From: Pseudomonadota bacterium
Lineage (GTDB): Bacteria > Pseudomonadota > Alphaproteobacteria > Sneathiellales > Sneathiellaceae
Reading direction: 5' to 3'
DNA length: 64,000 bases
Assembly: GCA_024743055.1 (NCBI GenBank)
Contig: JANSXH010000002.1
Location: 243,496 to 307,495, forward strand
Of the stretch, positions 33,861 through 42,658 are shown in pieces (position 1 is the stretch's first letter; every line of letters begins with the position of its first letter). A program made the translations under genes and the position numbers. Under the pieces are notes generated by a model that was given only the letters and a program-made list of their open reading frames with translations, was not told the origin of the DNA and made no database searches.

Positions 33861-34499
33861 ATGCGCGTGGCTCTAATTAGGTCTGTTTCCTTGCTTTTAG
33901 TCCTGCTGGTCACAGGATGCGCTTTCTCAGTACCGGAAGAAAACCCGATCACCCCTGTAAATGTTACTAACTTTAACAAGGGCTACCCAAATAGATCCAT
34001 TTCCCGAATTGGTTTCAACCAGGACTTTCCAAATCCTGTTGAAAAGGATCATCCCCTATATAAGGCTGTTACAATTGGGAAAATTGAAGACGTACCAGAC
34101 GTCATTCGAAACATAAATATTGCGATTGCGTCTTCAGCACAATTTGAGGAAGCCCTGCAGGTCACTCTAAACAATTCGTTTCTTTATAACAAAAACCCAG
34201 CAGAGGCTGATTACGTTCTCAACGTCAAATATATTGAAAATGATTTTTTCGGCCAAACAACAAGAATTCAGTATCTACTTAGTAAGAAAGGTGAATCCAT
34301 TCCCTTACTGGACCGTAAAATCAGGAGCGAGGTCATTGTAAAAAATGCTTGGGGCGGCATGACCTGGCAGCATGCCAGGACAGCAACACGCCTCGCCCAT
34401 ACGCTAAATCTTGCTTCTATTACTTGGTGCCTTGAGCAATATGATGGCGCAGCGTTCCCTCAGATATGTGACTTGGACTACTACAACCTAGACAAATGA
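33861..34499 (+). CDS. hypothetical lipoprotein
   Basis: Signal peptide with lipobox LLVTGCAFS; 212 aa; no family recognised. Confidence 0.75.
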   Translation: MRVALIRSVSLLLVLLVTGCAFSVPEENPITPVNVTNFNKGYPNRSISRIGFNQDFPNPVEKDHPLYKAVTIGKIEDVPDVIRNINIAIASSAQFEEALQVTLNNSFLYNKNPAEADYVLNVKYIENDFFGQTTRIQYLLSKKGESIPLLDRKIRSEVIVKNAWGGMTWQHARTATRLAHTLNLASITWCLEQYDGAAFPQICDLDYYNLDK

Positions 34500-34529
34500 G
34501 AATAATTTATCGGGGCTAAAATTACCTCA

Positions 34530-35549
34530 TTATCTTTGGACATAGCTTCTGAATTTACGCGCTTCTTCGCCTCGCAGCTGCAAGGACATACATCTTACCC
34601 CGCCGCCCATGTGGCACACCTGATGCGAGGCTATGGGGACGACTTCCCGTGAAGTGGCGGTCCTGACCTGTTCGAGGGCGATCTTGTCTTCCGGTATGCC
34701 GAACTGGGGAAGATAAATTCGCTCAGGTGTAACCAGGGCATTTGTATAAAGACCGCAGGCGGAGCCAAATCTCGCGTCGTAGATTTCGCTGCCGTCATAA
34801 GGGGTAACGATCTCATGGATTTTGACATTCGGCAGCCCTGCCCGTAAATCCGCTTTGAGTTGCCGGGCATATTCCGGGTCTTCCGGATAGGAATTAATGA
34901 TCAGGGTATTCTCATCAACGAAGCTGACCACTCCATCCGCATGCTCCAGTCCCCCCTGCTCATCCGCCTCAATGAAGGCAATGTTTTTTGCCTGTGTCAA
35001 AGCAGATATCTTCTTGCGAGCTTCCGCTTCACTGAGGTCATTGTCCCGAAGGAATTTCCGGCTGAGAACCACATTCCCCGCATAGTCATCGACAAAGTTT
35101 CCGCCATCATTGATCAGGTCCGTCTCCGGAACCGAAAGACCGGCTTCTTCCAGCAAAGTGGCAAATTCCTCCTGAACTGTATCGGCGTCCCCTTGCCTCC
35201 CGCCCTGACCCGCGGCGCTATAGCGGAACATCACCGGACTTTCCGTATTCAGAACCGTGAAATCCCGCATCCAGATGTCCAGCATCGGGACCCTGAGCAC
35301 GTTTTCCTCGCCCAGTTGCTCCACATATGCCTCATAGAGGTTATCGTTACTCAGAATGATAAACTCATCCCCGTTCTTTTCTATTTCCCTGGCATAGGCC
35401 ACATGAAAGGCGAGGATTTCGTCCATAACATCCTCATAGTATGAATCGAAATGGCTCGGCGGGGCCGCCAGGACAATCAGTTCAGCGCGCGCAGTCATCG
35501 TTGTTGCAATCATGATAAAAAATGGTATGGCATAATATACAAATCTCAA
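34530..35549 (-). CDS. secreted agmatine deiminase/peptidylarginine deiminase-like protein
   Basis: Signal peptide; DIWMRDF, NDGGNFVDDYAGNVVLS, LEHADGVVSFVDENTLI, CHMGGGVRCMSLQLR guanidine-modifying-enzyme motifs. Confidence 0.82.
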   Translation of the reverse strand: MRFVYYAIPFFIMIATTMTARAELIVLAAPPSHFDSYYEDVMDEILAFHVAYAREIEKNGDEFIILSNDNLYEAYVEQLGEENVLRVPMLDIWMRDFTVLNTESPVMFRYSAAGQGGRQGDADTVQEEFATLLEEAGLSVPETDLINDGGNFVDDYAGNVVLSRKFLRDNDLSEAEARKKISALTQAKNIAFIEADEQGGLEHADGVVSFVDENTLIINSYPEDPEYARQLKADLRAGLPNVKIHEIVTPYDGSEIYDARFGSACGLYTNALVTPERIYLPQFGIPEDKIALEQVRTATSREVVPIASHQVCHMGGGVRCMSLQLRGEEARKFRSYVQR

Positions 35550-35661
35550 TTTCCCATCCTCTTAAATCCAATGTGCATTTGTGCTCGGTTTTCCTTAAAT
35601 TGAAAGCCCTATATCAATAGCAAGATTACACCTCCTACCCCACCTTCATAAGGAACTCCCT

Positions 35662-36111
35662 ATGCTCTTAATTTCCCGTTATTTACTCCTGTCCGTGTTT
35701 CTTATACTGCCGACCCAGGCCCTGGCACAATCCGCGACACCGAACCTGATCGGGACATGGACCTCGATTGCGGGCGAAGTCGGCCATTGGTCTGGAACGT
35801 TGAAAGCGTTCGGAGGGCAAGTAGGTATCCTGAAAGTGGAGGAGCAGCTTGGAGGTGTGTTTCGCGGCATCATGGTCTATCAGAATGAAACCGACGGTCC
35901 GAAATTTGAAGGGTCTGAGGGCATCAACCATACCCTGTCTGAACCCATCCTTGGGGTTATCGATTGGGATGGAGTTTCAATCGTCTGGGTCGACAAGGAC
36001 GACGAAACCATCCATCGCGCCCGCCTCACCAGCGAAAATCAAATGGAAGTTATCGCTTTTGAGCCTGGTGAACATGCCGCTGTTAATCGGATGATTTTGG
36101 TGCGGGAGTAA
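35662..36111 (+). CDS. hypothetical secreted protein
   Basis: Signal peptide ending ALAQS; GTWTSIAGEVGHWS repeats of a small beta-rich domain. Confidence 0.65.
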   Translation: MLLISRYLLLSVFLILPTQALAQSATPNLIGTWTSIAGEVGHWSGTLKAFGGQVGILKVEEQLGGVFRGIMVYQNETDGPKFEGSEGINHTLSEPILGVIDWDGVSIVWVDKDDETIHRARLTSENQMEVIAFEPGEHAAVNRMILVRE

Positions 36112-36132
36112 ATGAGAGAGGTATCTCCGCAC

Positions 36133-36212
36133 TTGGAAAGGTAATCGTCTAACCGAAGTACAATTGGACTAAACCTCCTTCAAAGCTTGTTCGAACCCAG
36201 GTTTCCCAGCTA
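36133..36212 (+). pseudogene. decayed tRNA-Gln copy
   Basis: AATCGTCTAAC...TGTTCGAACCCAGGTTTCCCAGC aligns along nearly the full length of the intact tRNA-Gln at 33706 with one 1-nt indel inside and many substitutions; acceptor and anticodon stems disrupted. Confidence 0.75.
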
Positions 36213-36264
36213 TAATCTCAGTTAGATTTTGACTTCCCGATGCAGGAGCTAGATTCGCCCTGCT

Positions 36265-37989
36265 TCATTCTAATTGTTGTACTCTCCAGATCGATTTGGC
36301 GGCCTTCGCCATCGAGATTTGCCTATTATTTATTTGTTCTACATCCCAAGAATCATACTTTTCGATAATATCATTTATCATAGACATATTGCTATTTTTA
36401 AATAGTTCCACTTTTGTTTCAAAGGCCGAATTCCCGACATCCCTATTAATTTTAGATTCCAAAAGCGCCATGTTCCCTATTCGATATACGGAGTTTATCA
36501 CATCACTATCTGTAAATTCGGGCCAATTCTGATCAGGGTTTTCTGGCAAGATATGCTCAATAGTTAAATCAGCGGATTGAATGTCAACACCATTGCCGTG
36601 CATTTGAGATTCAAGCTTTCCTAAAATATATTTTAAGATATTTTTATTTCTTGAATTAGTTGTGTCCAATTCCTTATTCTGAAACGCTGGTTTAAAAACA
36701 TCGTCGGACGGATAAATTGAACGCAACTCTAATACTACTGAATTCGCATCCAATAATTCTCCTTTGGATATTCCAATAGCTACCCTTGAGTAAACTCTTT
36801 CCTGCTCAGCTGCTTGCAATCCACCAATAACATTGTACCTAAAGGAAATATTGACTATAGCTCTTAAAATTGAAGGAAAGCCATTCTCAATCTTGTTTTG
36901 CGCCGCCAACAAAACTGCAAAGGGCTGACGAACACTAAACATTTTCAATAATTTGGTATCTTCTTTTACTGATTGATCCCAATTTGATAGCTCAGGCTGA
37001 GATAACGACAGATATGTTTCCAAATCATCTTCAAGACCTATAATCAAATCATAAGCAGAGCTTCTGTCATCTACTGATCTCTTAATAACCTTGAAAAGTT
37101 CAGCTTGCCTAACAAATGTGTGATGTGCACCCCAATAGGTACGAAGAAAGGTTGTTAAGTTTTCTGACTGAAGTCTATCTAATATATTTGACCATCGGTT
37201 TTCTAAATCATCAAGTTCAGCTTCGTGTGATTCACCGTCCCTACTAATAATCGAAAACAGATAGTTTTTTAACAGATCAGGCGCTGAGAGCTTCACGCCC
37301 CTTGCATTTAGGGTTTCAAATACTTTATAGGCATTAAGTTCATCGTCTACAGTGATAACTGTAAAAAACAACCCACTACTTATTGTTTCGATAACCCTTG
37401 CTATTTCAGCGCCTTGATTGTCTGGCGGAATGTTGCGTGCTATGAAATATTCATTTAATTTTTTAACAAACCAATCTGAGGCCTTACGAATTGAATGCTC
37501 AGATGCTTTAAAGCCTCGTGAGGGAAGGTCTCTTAACGTAGTGACATAAGTCTGAAAGTAGTCATCGTTGTTTCTATTAAGTGTTAGTTTTGAACTTACT
37601 CTTAATGAAACCGAATCTAATTGGCCTACATACGTCCGCCTAATCTCTTCTAATCGCGTTTTATTTGACTCTGCATCATTGTCAGACAAAATGAGTTTCT
37701 GTAAATTACGCATTGCTGCCAATACAATAATTGTCAAAGTTGTCAGTCGTTGCTGCCCGTCAATTATATCTAAGGTTCTATTTTGCCCCGGCTGAAGAAC
37801 GAGATATCCCATATAGTGAGAGCTTTCTTGTTCGTCGTTTAATAGTTCAAGAATATCGAACCAAAGATCCTCCCAGTTATCTTCTTTCCAGCTATAGTCT
37901 CTTTGAAAACGCGGTACCTTGTATACACTACCACTAGCCATCAATTGTCTGTAAGTGTCATTTGAAGTATTGAAGGTTGTCGCAGCCAT
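36265..37989 (-). CDS. DUF262/DUF1524 (GmrSD-like) putative type IV restriction protein
   Basis: VPRFQRDYSWKEDNWEDLW, LDIIDGQQRLTTLTIIVLAAM (DGQQR), C-terminal LTIEHILPENPDQNW...YRIGNMALLESKINRDVGNSAFETK HNH-type DUF1524. Confidence 0.88.
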   Translation of the reverse strand: MAATTFNTSNDTYRQLMASGSVYKVPRFQRDYSWKEDNWEDLWFDILELLNDEQESSHYMGYLVLQPGQNRTLDIIDGQQRLTTLTIIVLAAMRNLQKLILSDNDAESNKTRLEEIRRTYVGQLDSVSLRVSSKLTLNRNNDDYFQTYVTTLRDLPSRGFKASEHSIRKASDWFVKKLNEYFIARNIPPDNQGAEIARVIETISSGLFFTVITVDDELNAYKVFETLNARGVKLSAPDLLKNYLFSIISRDGESHEAELDDLENRWSNILDRLQSENLTTFLRTYWGAHHTFVRQAELFKVIKRSVDDRSSAYDLIIGLEDDLETYLSLSQPELSNWDQSVKEDTKLLKMFSVRQPFAVLLAAQNKIENGFPSILRAIVNISFRYNVIGGLQAAEQERVYSRVAIGISKGELLDANSVVLELRSIYPSDDVFKPAFQNKELDTTNSRNKNILKYILGKLESQMHGNGVDIQSADLTIEHILPENPDQNWPEFTDSDVINSVYRIGNMALLESKINRDVGNSAFETKVELFKNSNMSMINDIIEKYDSWDVEQINNRQISMAKAAKSIWRVQQLE

Positions 37990-38163
37990 TTTACATTCCT
38001 AATATGGAGATTGAGGCAGCCTTATTGTACATTTCCAACTAGTAGAAGCAATCCAAGATTGGATGAAGGCAATCAGTGTAAAGTATCTATGGTAGTCGAG
38101 TACTACCAATTGAATGCTCCTTAAAGAAAACACTTAAAGCACTCGCCATTCCAATTTAAGAAT

Positions 38164-38598
38164 TCACCGTCCCTCAAACCTCACAACCAGCCGATCCAGC
38201 ATATGGGCGAAGTCGTCTTGTCTTTTGTCGTCGAACATGCTGTCGATCTGGCGGTTGATCTCGTTGAAGGGGACGCGGATGCGTTTGAGGGCGGTCTGGC
38301 CGTCTTCGGTGAGGGTCAGCTCCCAGGCGCGGGCGTCTTCCTCACTGCGTTGTTTTGTCAGAAAACCGAGCTTTGTTAAGCGGCTGACCATGGCAGTCAT
38401 GGCTGATTCATTGAGGCCAAGGTATTTAGCGACCTGTTTCTGACTGATTTTCTCCTCGCTCTCCACGATAGAAAGGACGGCGGATTGTGCAGTGGTCAGG
38501 TTCGCCGCCTCCATCAGGGCGCGGTCCGCTGATTTCTTCAGGGTATGGGCTGCCAGTTGCAGGCGGTGATAGATCAGGTATTTTTTGGCCGAGGACAT
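38164..38598 (-). CDS. MarR family transcriptional regulator
   Basis: ISQKQVAKYLGLNESAMTAMVSRLTKLGFLTKQRSEEDARAWELTLTEDG winged helix. Confidence 0.88.
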   Translation of the reverse strand: MSSAKKYLIYHRLQLAAHTLKKSADRALMEAANLTTAQSAVLSIVESEEKISQKQVAKYLGLNESAMTAMVSRLTKLGFLTKQRSEEDARAWELTLTEDGQTALKRIRVPFNEINRQIDSMFDDKRQDDFAHMLDRLVVRFEGR

Positions 38599-38603
38599 TG
38601 GGT

Positions 38604-39113
38604 TCAGGCCCGCCAGTTGAGAAGAAAGCTGGTATCCTGCGGATGTTCGAACTTTGGATTGTCCACAACCTCAACACAAATCATGATAATATCGACCCTC
38701 TCATCGGTTTCGCCCAGCGGCACGGCCAATGCTTCGACCAGAACCCAGGATTTGTCAATGAATTGTATGTTTTCGCGGACCGCAATCGGTGCTTTCTCAG
38801 TGCTACAGGTGCGGAATATCCACAACATATCGTCTGTTCTGTCGCCATAGAGGTCTTCATCAAGCCATTTGCCGGTGGCATCTCGTTTGGCCATCTCCGT
38901 GATTTTGGTGCCGATAAGGCGATAGCGAAAACGCAAGGGATCATGACTGACATCCACAAGGGTCAGGACCGGTAACACCTTCGGGATATGGAGGGGGTCA
39001 ATATCCTTTCGTGCCGGGAACTCCCGCTCCCCTCTCGCTTTGACCCAGTAATCCCGCAAGCTCAGTAAAGACGGTGCAGTTATTGATTTGGTCGTCTCGA
39101 TATGCTCCAGCAT
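38604..39113 (-). CDS. PAS_5-type PAS domain protein
   Basis: LRDYWVKARGEREFPARKDIDPLHIPKVLPVLTLVDVSHDPLRFRYRLIGTKITEMAKRDATGKWLDE. Confidence 0.75.
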   Translation of the reverse strand: MLEHIETTKSITAPSLLSLRDYWVKARGEREFPARKDIDPLHIPKVLPVLTLVDVSHDPLRFRYRLIGTKITEMAKRDATGKWLDEDLYGDRTDDMLWIFRTCSTEKAPIAVRENIQFIDKSWVLVEALAVPLGETDERVDIIMICVEVVDNPKFEHPQDTSFLLNWRA

Positions 39114-39313
39114 ATCCTCTCCCTCAGGTCCCGGACAGCGTGGTTTATATGGTCCGGTGCAAATGTGTAAGCCAACTGTTTTATAGCAGCTTTGCCCGTG
39201 AATTACGACGACTAGTCGGGCTCGATACCGTTCTAGTGATAAAAATCACTTGCATTTCTCCCGCCCCCATTATATACTTCACTAGTAAAGTAAATCAAAT
39301 CGGCGGAAGAACG

Positions 39314-39724
39314 ATGACGGAAATATCTCTTGAGCGGGGCCGGCGTGTCCTGTCGGAACAGCCTTTCAGTGTCCTGGTAGGATCGAAGATGCAATCCCTG
39401 GAAGAAGGCCAGGTAGAACTTGTTCTCGACCTCAGAAAGGAACACATGCAGCAACATGGCTTTGCCCATGGCGGGGTTGTAAGTTACCTGGCGGACAACA
39501 CTCTCACCTTTGCGGGTGGAACGGTTCTCGGGGATTCTGTCACCTTGGAATATAAGATCAATTTCGTCCGTCCGGCGATTGGAGAACGACTGATCGCCCG
39601 CGCCCGGGTCACTTCGGGTGGGCGCAGTCAGGCGGTGTGTCAGTGCGATATTTTTGCGGTCAAGGACGGGGTTGAAAAACTCTGTGCGACGGCACAAGGC
39701 ACCATCTGGAAAGTCGCGGCCTGA
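39314..39724 (+). CDS. PaaI-type hotdog thioesterase
   Basis: HMQQHGFAHGGVVSYLADNTLTFAGG motif; ATG at 39314 within longer ORF. Confidence 0.85.
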   Translation: MTEISLERGRRVLSEQPFSVLVGSKMQSLEEGQVELVLDLRKEHMQQHGFAHGGVVSYLADNTLTFAGGTVLGDSVTLEYKINFVRPAIGERLIARARVTSGGRSQAVCQCDIFAVKDGVEKLCATAQGTIWKVAA

Positions 39725-39745
39725 GCGGTACCTCAGGCGAGAGGT

Positions 39746-40372
39746 TTATCCTTTGCGGCGGAAACCGGCGATGCGCTTGAGCCGGCTTTCCGGCGGCGTG
39801 CTGTCCTGCTCGGCCACCGGTGTTTGCACTAAAGGTTTATTTTCCTCCTGTGAGACAATAGGTGTCTCGACGGGCGGGTTGTCCTTTGGCTTGGGCAAAA
39901 ACGTCCAGATCAGGAAGACAAAGACCATACAGATGGGTGAAAGCAGTAATGAGAACATGGCCCAGGCGGCGATGGCTCCGCTGAAGCGGATGACCGTGTC
40001 GACATCGGTAAATTGTGACTTGATCATGAACAGGGTGACGAAAAGATGAGGTAGATAGAGCCCGATGATCAGGGCATCTGTCGCCCGCCGTTCCGGGAAT
40101 CGCTGTTTTAGGCCCGGCAGCAACCGGACCGAGACCCAGGTAAGCGGGCAGAGAAACAAACTGAGCAACAGGAAGCTATGGAAAAAGGCACCGATATAAC
40201 CCTCCATCCCCCGACCGAGGAAGAATATCTGACCGGAAAGGGCGAGTGCTGCGAGCAGCGCGGCCACGAGTATCGGTGCGAGGACCAGCAAACGCTGACG
40301 CCAGCTCGACCGTCCTATAAAGGATCCGAGGCCGCCAAGGGCCGATATAGATTTTTCTTTAATCACAGACAT
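39746..40372 (-). CDS. hypothetical multi-TM membrane protein
   Basis: 208-aa ORF with four hydrophobic segments. Confidence 0.6.
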   Translation of the reverse strand: MSVIKEKSISALGGLGSFIGRSSWRQRLLVLAPILVAALLAALALSGQIFFLGRGMEGYIGAFFHSFLLLSLFLCPLTWVSVRLLPGLKQRFPERRATDALIIGLYLPHLFVTLFMIKSQFTDVDTVIRFSGAIAAWAMFSLLLSPICMVFVFLIWTFLPKPKDNPPVETPIVSQEENKPLVQTPVAEQDSTPPESRLKRIAGFRRKG

Positions 40373-40401
40373 TTAACACAACTAATTAACTCAACTTTTC
40401 A

Positions 40402-41316
40402 TCAACTGGCAGGCTCAAGCGTCGTGTGCTCACGGGCAAACTGCGCTATTTCCAGTATCGCCTGTCGGCCTTCCGGCACAAAACTGGCCGCCATATGCCA
40501 CACATGAACCATATCCGGCCAGATGTCCAGCCTGCAACTAATCCCCGCCTCTTGCAATCGCTCGGCCAGACGCCGGGAATCATCGAGCAGGATCTCGGTA
40601 CTGCCCACCTGCAGCAGAATTGGCGGCAAGCCGCTCATATCACCAAACAACGGCGAGACCAATGGGTTCTCAAGATCTTCCGTTTCCGCATAATAGCCGG
40701 CCACATGTCGGAGCGATGCCGGCCAGAAAACGGGATCCTTGGCCGCGTTATCAATCATGCTTTGACCACTGCAACTGAGATCCGTCCAGGGGGAGATCAA
40801 CATGGCCGCGGCCGGCTGCACCAAGCCGCGATCTTTCAAGGCAAGCAGGGTGGCAAGCGCCAATCCCCCACCGGCCGAATCTCCGGCAATGGTGATCTGC
40901 GCCGCCTCGCCCAATTCAGCGCGCAGCCACTCATAGCCTGCGACGGCGTCTTCCAAGGCGGCAGGAAAAGGATGCTCGGGCGCCAGACGGTAATCGAGCG
41001 CAAACACCCGTCCTTCCGCCGCACTGGCCAACCGATAAGTGATTTCCCGATGGGTCTTCGGCGATCCCCAGAAATATCCACCGCCATGCAGATAATAGAT
41101 GGCGGCATTGTCTTTGGTCGGAGTATGGGTCACCCACTCCCCTTTAATCCTATCAGTCACAACCGGGGACAGGGAGATATTTGCAGGTTTGCGGAGGTAG
41201 CTGTTATTGAGACGGCTGAGAGCGGTGCGGGCTTCCTCGAGGGAATGATCCATTGGCCGCTTTTTTTTCATGGCCCGTCTGACAAAGAAACTCGTGACCA
41301 GGGATTGCCAACTCAT
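40402..41316 (-). CDS. alpha/beta hydrolase fold-3 (HSL-type) esterase
   Basis: YYLHGGGYFWGSPKTHR oxyanion HGGG, TIAGDSAGGGLALA nucleophile, DMVHVWHMAA. Confidence 0.92.
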   Translation of the reverse strand: MSWQSLVTSFFVRRAMKKKRPMDHSLEEARTALSRLNNSYLRKPANISLSPVVTDRIKGEWVTHTPTKDNAAIYYLHGGGYFWGSPKTHREITYRLASAAEGRVFALDYRLAPEHPFPAALEDAVAGYEWLRAELGEAAQITIAGDSAGGGLALATLLALKDRGLVQPAAAMLISPWTDLSCSGQSMIDNAAKDPVFWPASLRHVAGYYAETEDLENPLVSPLFGDMSGLPPILLQVGSTEILLDDSRRLAERLQEAGISCRLDIWPDMVHVWHMAASFVPEGRQAILEIAQFAREHTTLEPAS

Positions 41317-41421
41317 GCCTACTCTCCTTCAAGGAGCTGTTCTATCTGATCGGGTGTCAGGAACCAAAGCAAATCTGGCAGGCTTGGAAATATTTTCAGG
41401 CCCTGTGGCCAGAAGGTCAGA

Positions 41422-41676
41422 TCAGGACTTGCCGCCAAGCCCGGCAATCACGCCCGTGATGTCCCGAAGCTCACTGGAAAGGGACTTGAGCGCCCGTGCC
41501 TGATCAGCCAGCATGCCTTCCGCAGAGATCGTATCTTCCGCCTCCAGCACCATATCGAGAGCTGCGAGATTGGCGCTGTTTGCCCGATCTCCCAATGTTG
41601 CCTCATCAAGTTCGGCCGTGTTGGAAAAATCAGATTTCAAACCGCTGACGATGGATGCCAATTCTGCCTGTCGCAT
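41422..41676 (-). CDS. hypothetical small helical protein
   Basis: 84-aa ORF. Confidence 0.45.
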   Translation of the reverse strand: MRQAELASIVSGLKSDFSNTAELDEATLGDRANSANLAALDMVLEAEDTISAEGMLADQARALKSLSSELRDITGVIAGLGGKS

Positions 41677-41863
41677 GGGTATATGCCTCTGTCTTTATCA
41701 ATCCATTACATAGATGCCGCTAAGTTTAAGGGCCGGGTGTAAAGGAAAGATTAACGACAATTGCAGATCCCGACCGCCAACACCCGCGACCCAGAAACGA
41801 CTTATTAAGGATTACCCGTCACAATGGCTTCTCGCAGAAAACTGCCGGATCAACGGAGATCAC

Positions 41864-42202
41864 ATGTCCAGTTCTAACGACCATAACCGCCGCGCCCATA
41901 AACGGGTTCTGGTGGCCAACTCGACCACTGTCGCCCATGACGGAGACCGCTATCGGGCGCGTATCCTCAACATTTCTGCAGGTGGCGCCGGTATTCGCAT
42001 GGATGTGAGACTTGAAGATCAGACTAGAATTGCGGTGGATATCGAAAATATCGGCCTCGTGCCTGCAACCGTGGTCCGTCAGATGAAAGACGGCGTCGGA
42101 GTCAAATTTGAGCTGTCGGTTGAAAAGGAGAAACGCTTCCTCCGCCAGATTTCTCAAATCGTCGCCGAAAAACGCGGTGCTATTGCCGAACAGGCAGTCT
42201 AA
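41864..42202 (+). CDS. PilZ domain protein
   Basis: NRRAHKRVLV...ILNISAGGAGIRMD; ATG at 41864 internal to listed ORF. Confidence 0.85.
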   Translation: MSSSNDHNRRAHKRVLVANSTTVAHDGDRYRARILNISAGGAGIRMDVRLEDQTRIAVDIENIGLVPATVVRQMKDGVGVKFELSVEKEKRFLRQISQIVAEKRGAIAEQAV

Positions 42203-42218
42203 CGCAAAATTTTAAGAA

Positions 42219-42476
42219 TTAGCCGCCCTGGCGACCAGCATGTAGAAGCTGCTTGGCGTCTTTATGGAACATTTCCGCCAGCTCATACTCTTCCTTGAGG
42301 TTCATGATCGTTTTCTCTGAATCTTCCGATTTCAGACCGCCATCGACCATAAAATCTATTAGCTGCGTCGAGCCGGCATTTGCAGCCAGATGGAACCCCT
42401 TACGCATATAGGCCTCGCGGCGATTGTCCACCCATTTCTCAAGAGCATCAACCTGTTCCTGGGTCACTTGAAACAT
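42219..42476 (-). CDS. hypothetical small protein
   Basis: 85-aa ORF, helical. Confidence 0.5.
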   Translation of the reverse strand: MFQVTQEQVDALEKWVDNRREAYMRKGFHLAANAGSTQLIDFMVDGGLKSEDSEKTIMNLKEEYELAEMFHKDAKQLLHAGRQGG

Positions 42477-42658
42477 AACTATCTATCCTCGGCACCTTAT
42501 TCTTGAGACAGCTCAGAAAAGCAATTTCAGAATGCAACTAACTATTAACCTTGTTTCTCTATAAATGACCTAAGAGAGACAATTGGTGAAGTATGCAAGT
42601 AAAACGTTAATCGAGTCTTACCGAATAGAGACCCGGGAAACGTCGGAGATTACGAGTA

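Noticed and set aside
36133-36212. Second functional tRNA-Gln
   Set aside because: Acceptor and anticodon stems no longer pair and an extra base is present; called a pseudogene
33780-38160. Prophage or integrative element with intact mobility genes
   Set aside because: No integrase, transposase or phage structural gene visible; only the tRNA remnant and AT-rich cargo support past mobility
40426-41349. 307-aa plus-strand ORF opposite the esterase
   Set aside because: The minus strand has clear HGGG and GDSAGG motifs; the plus ORF is low complexity and unsupported
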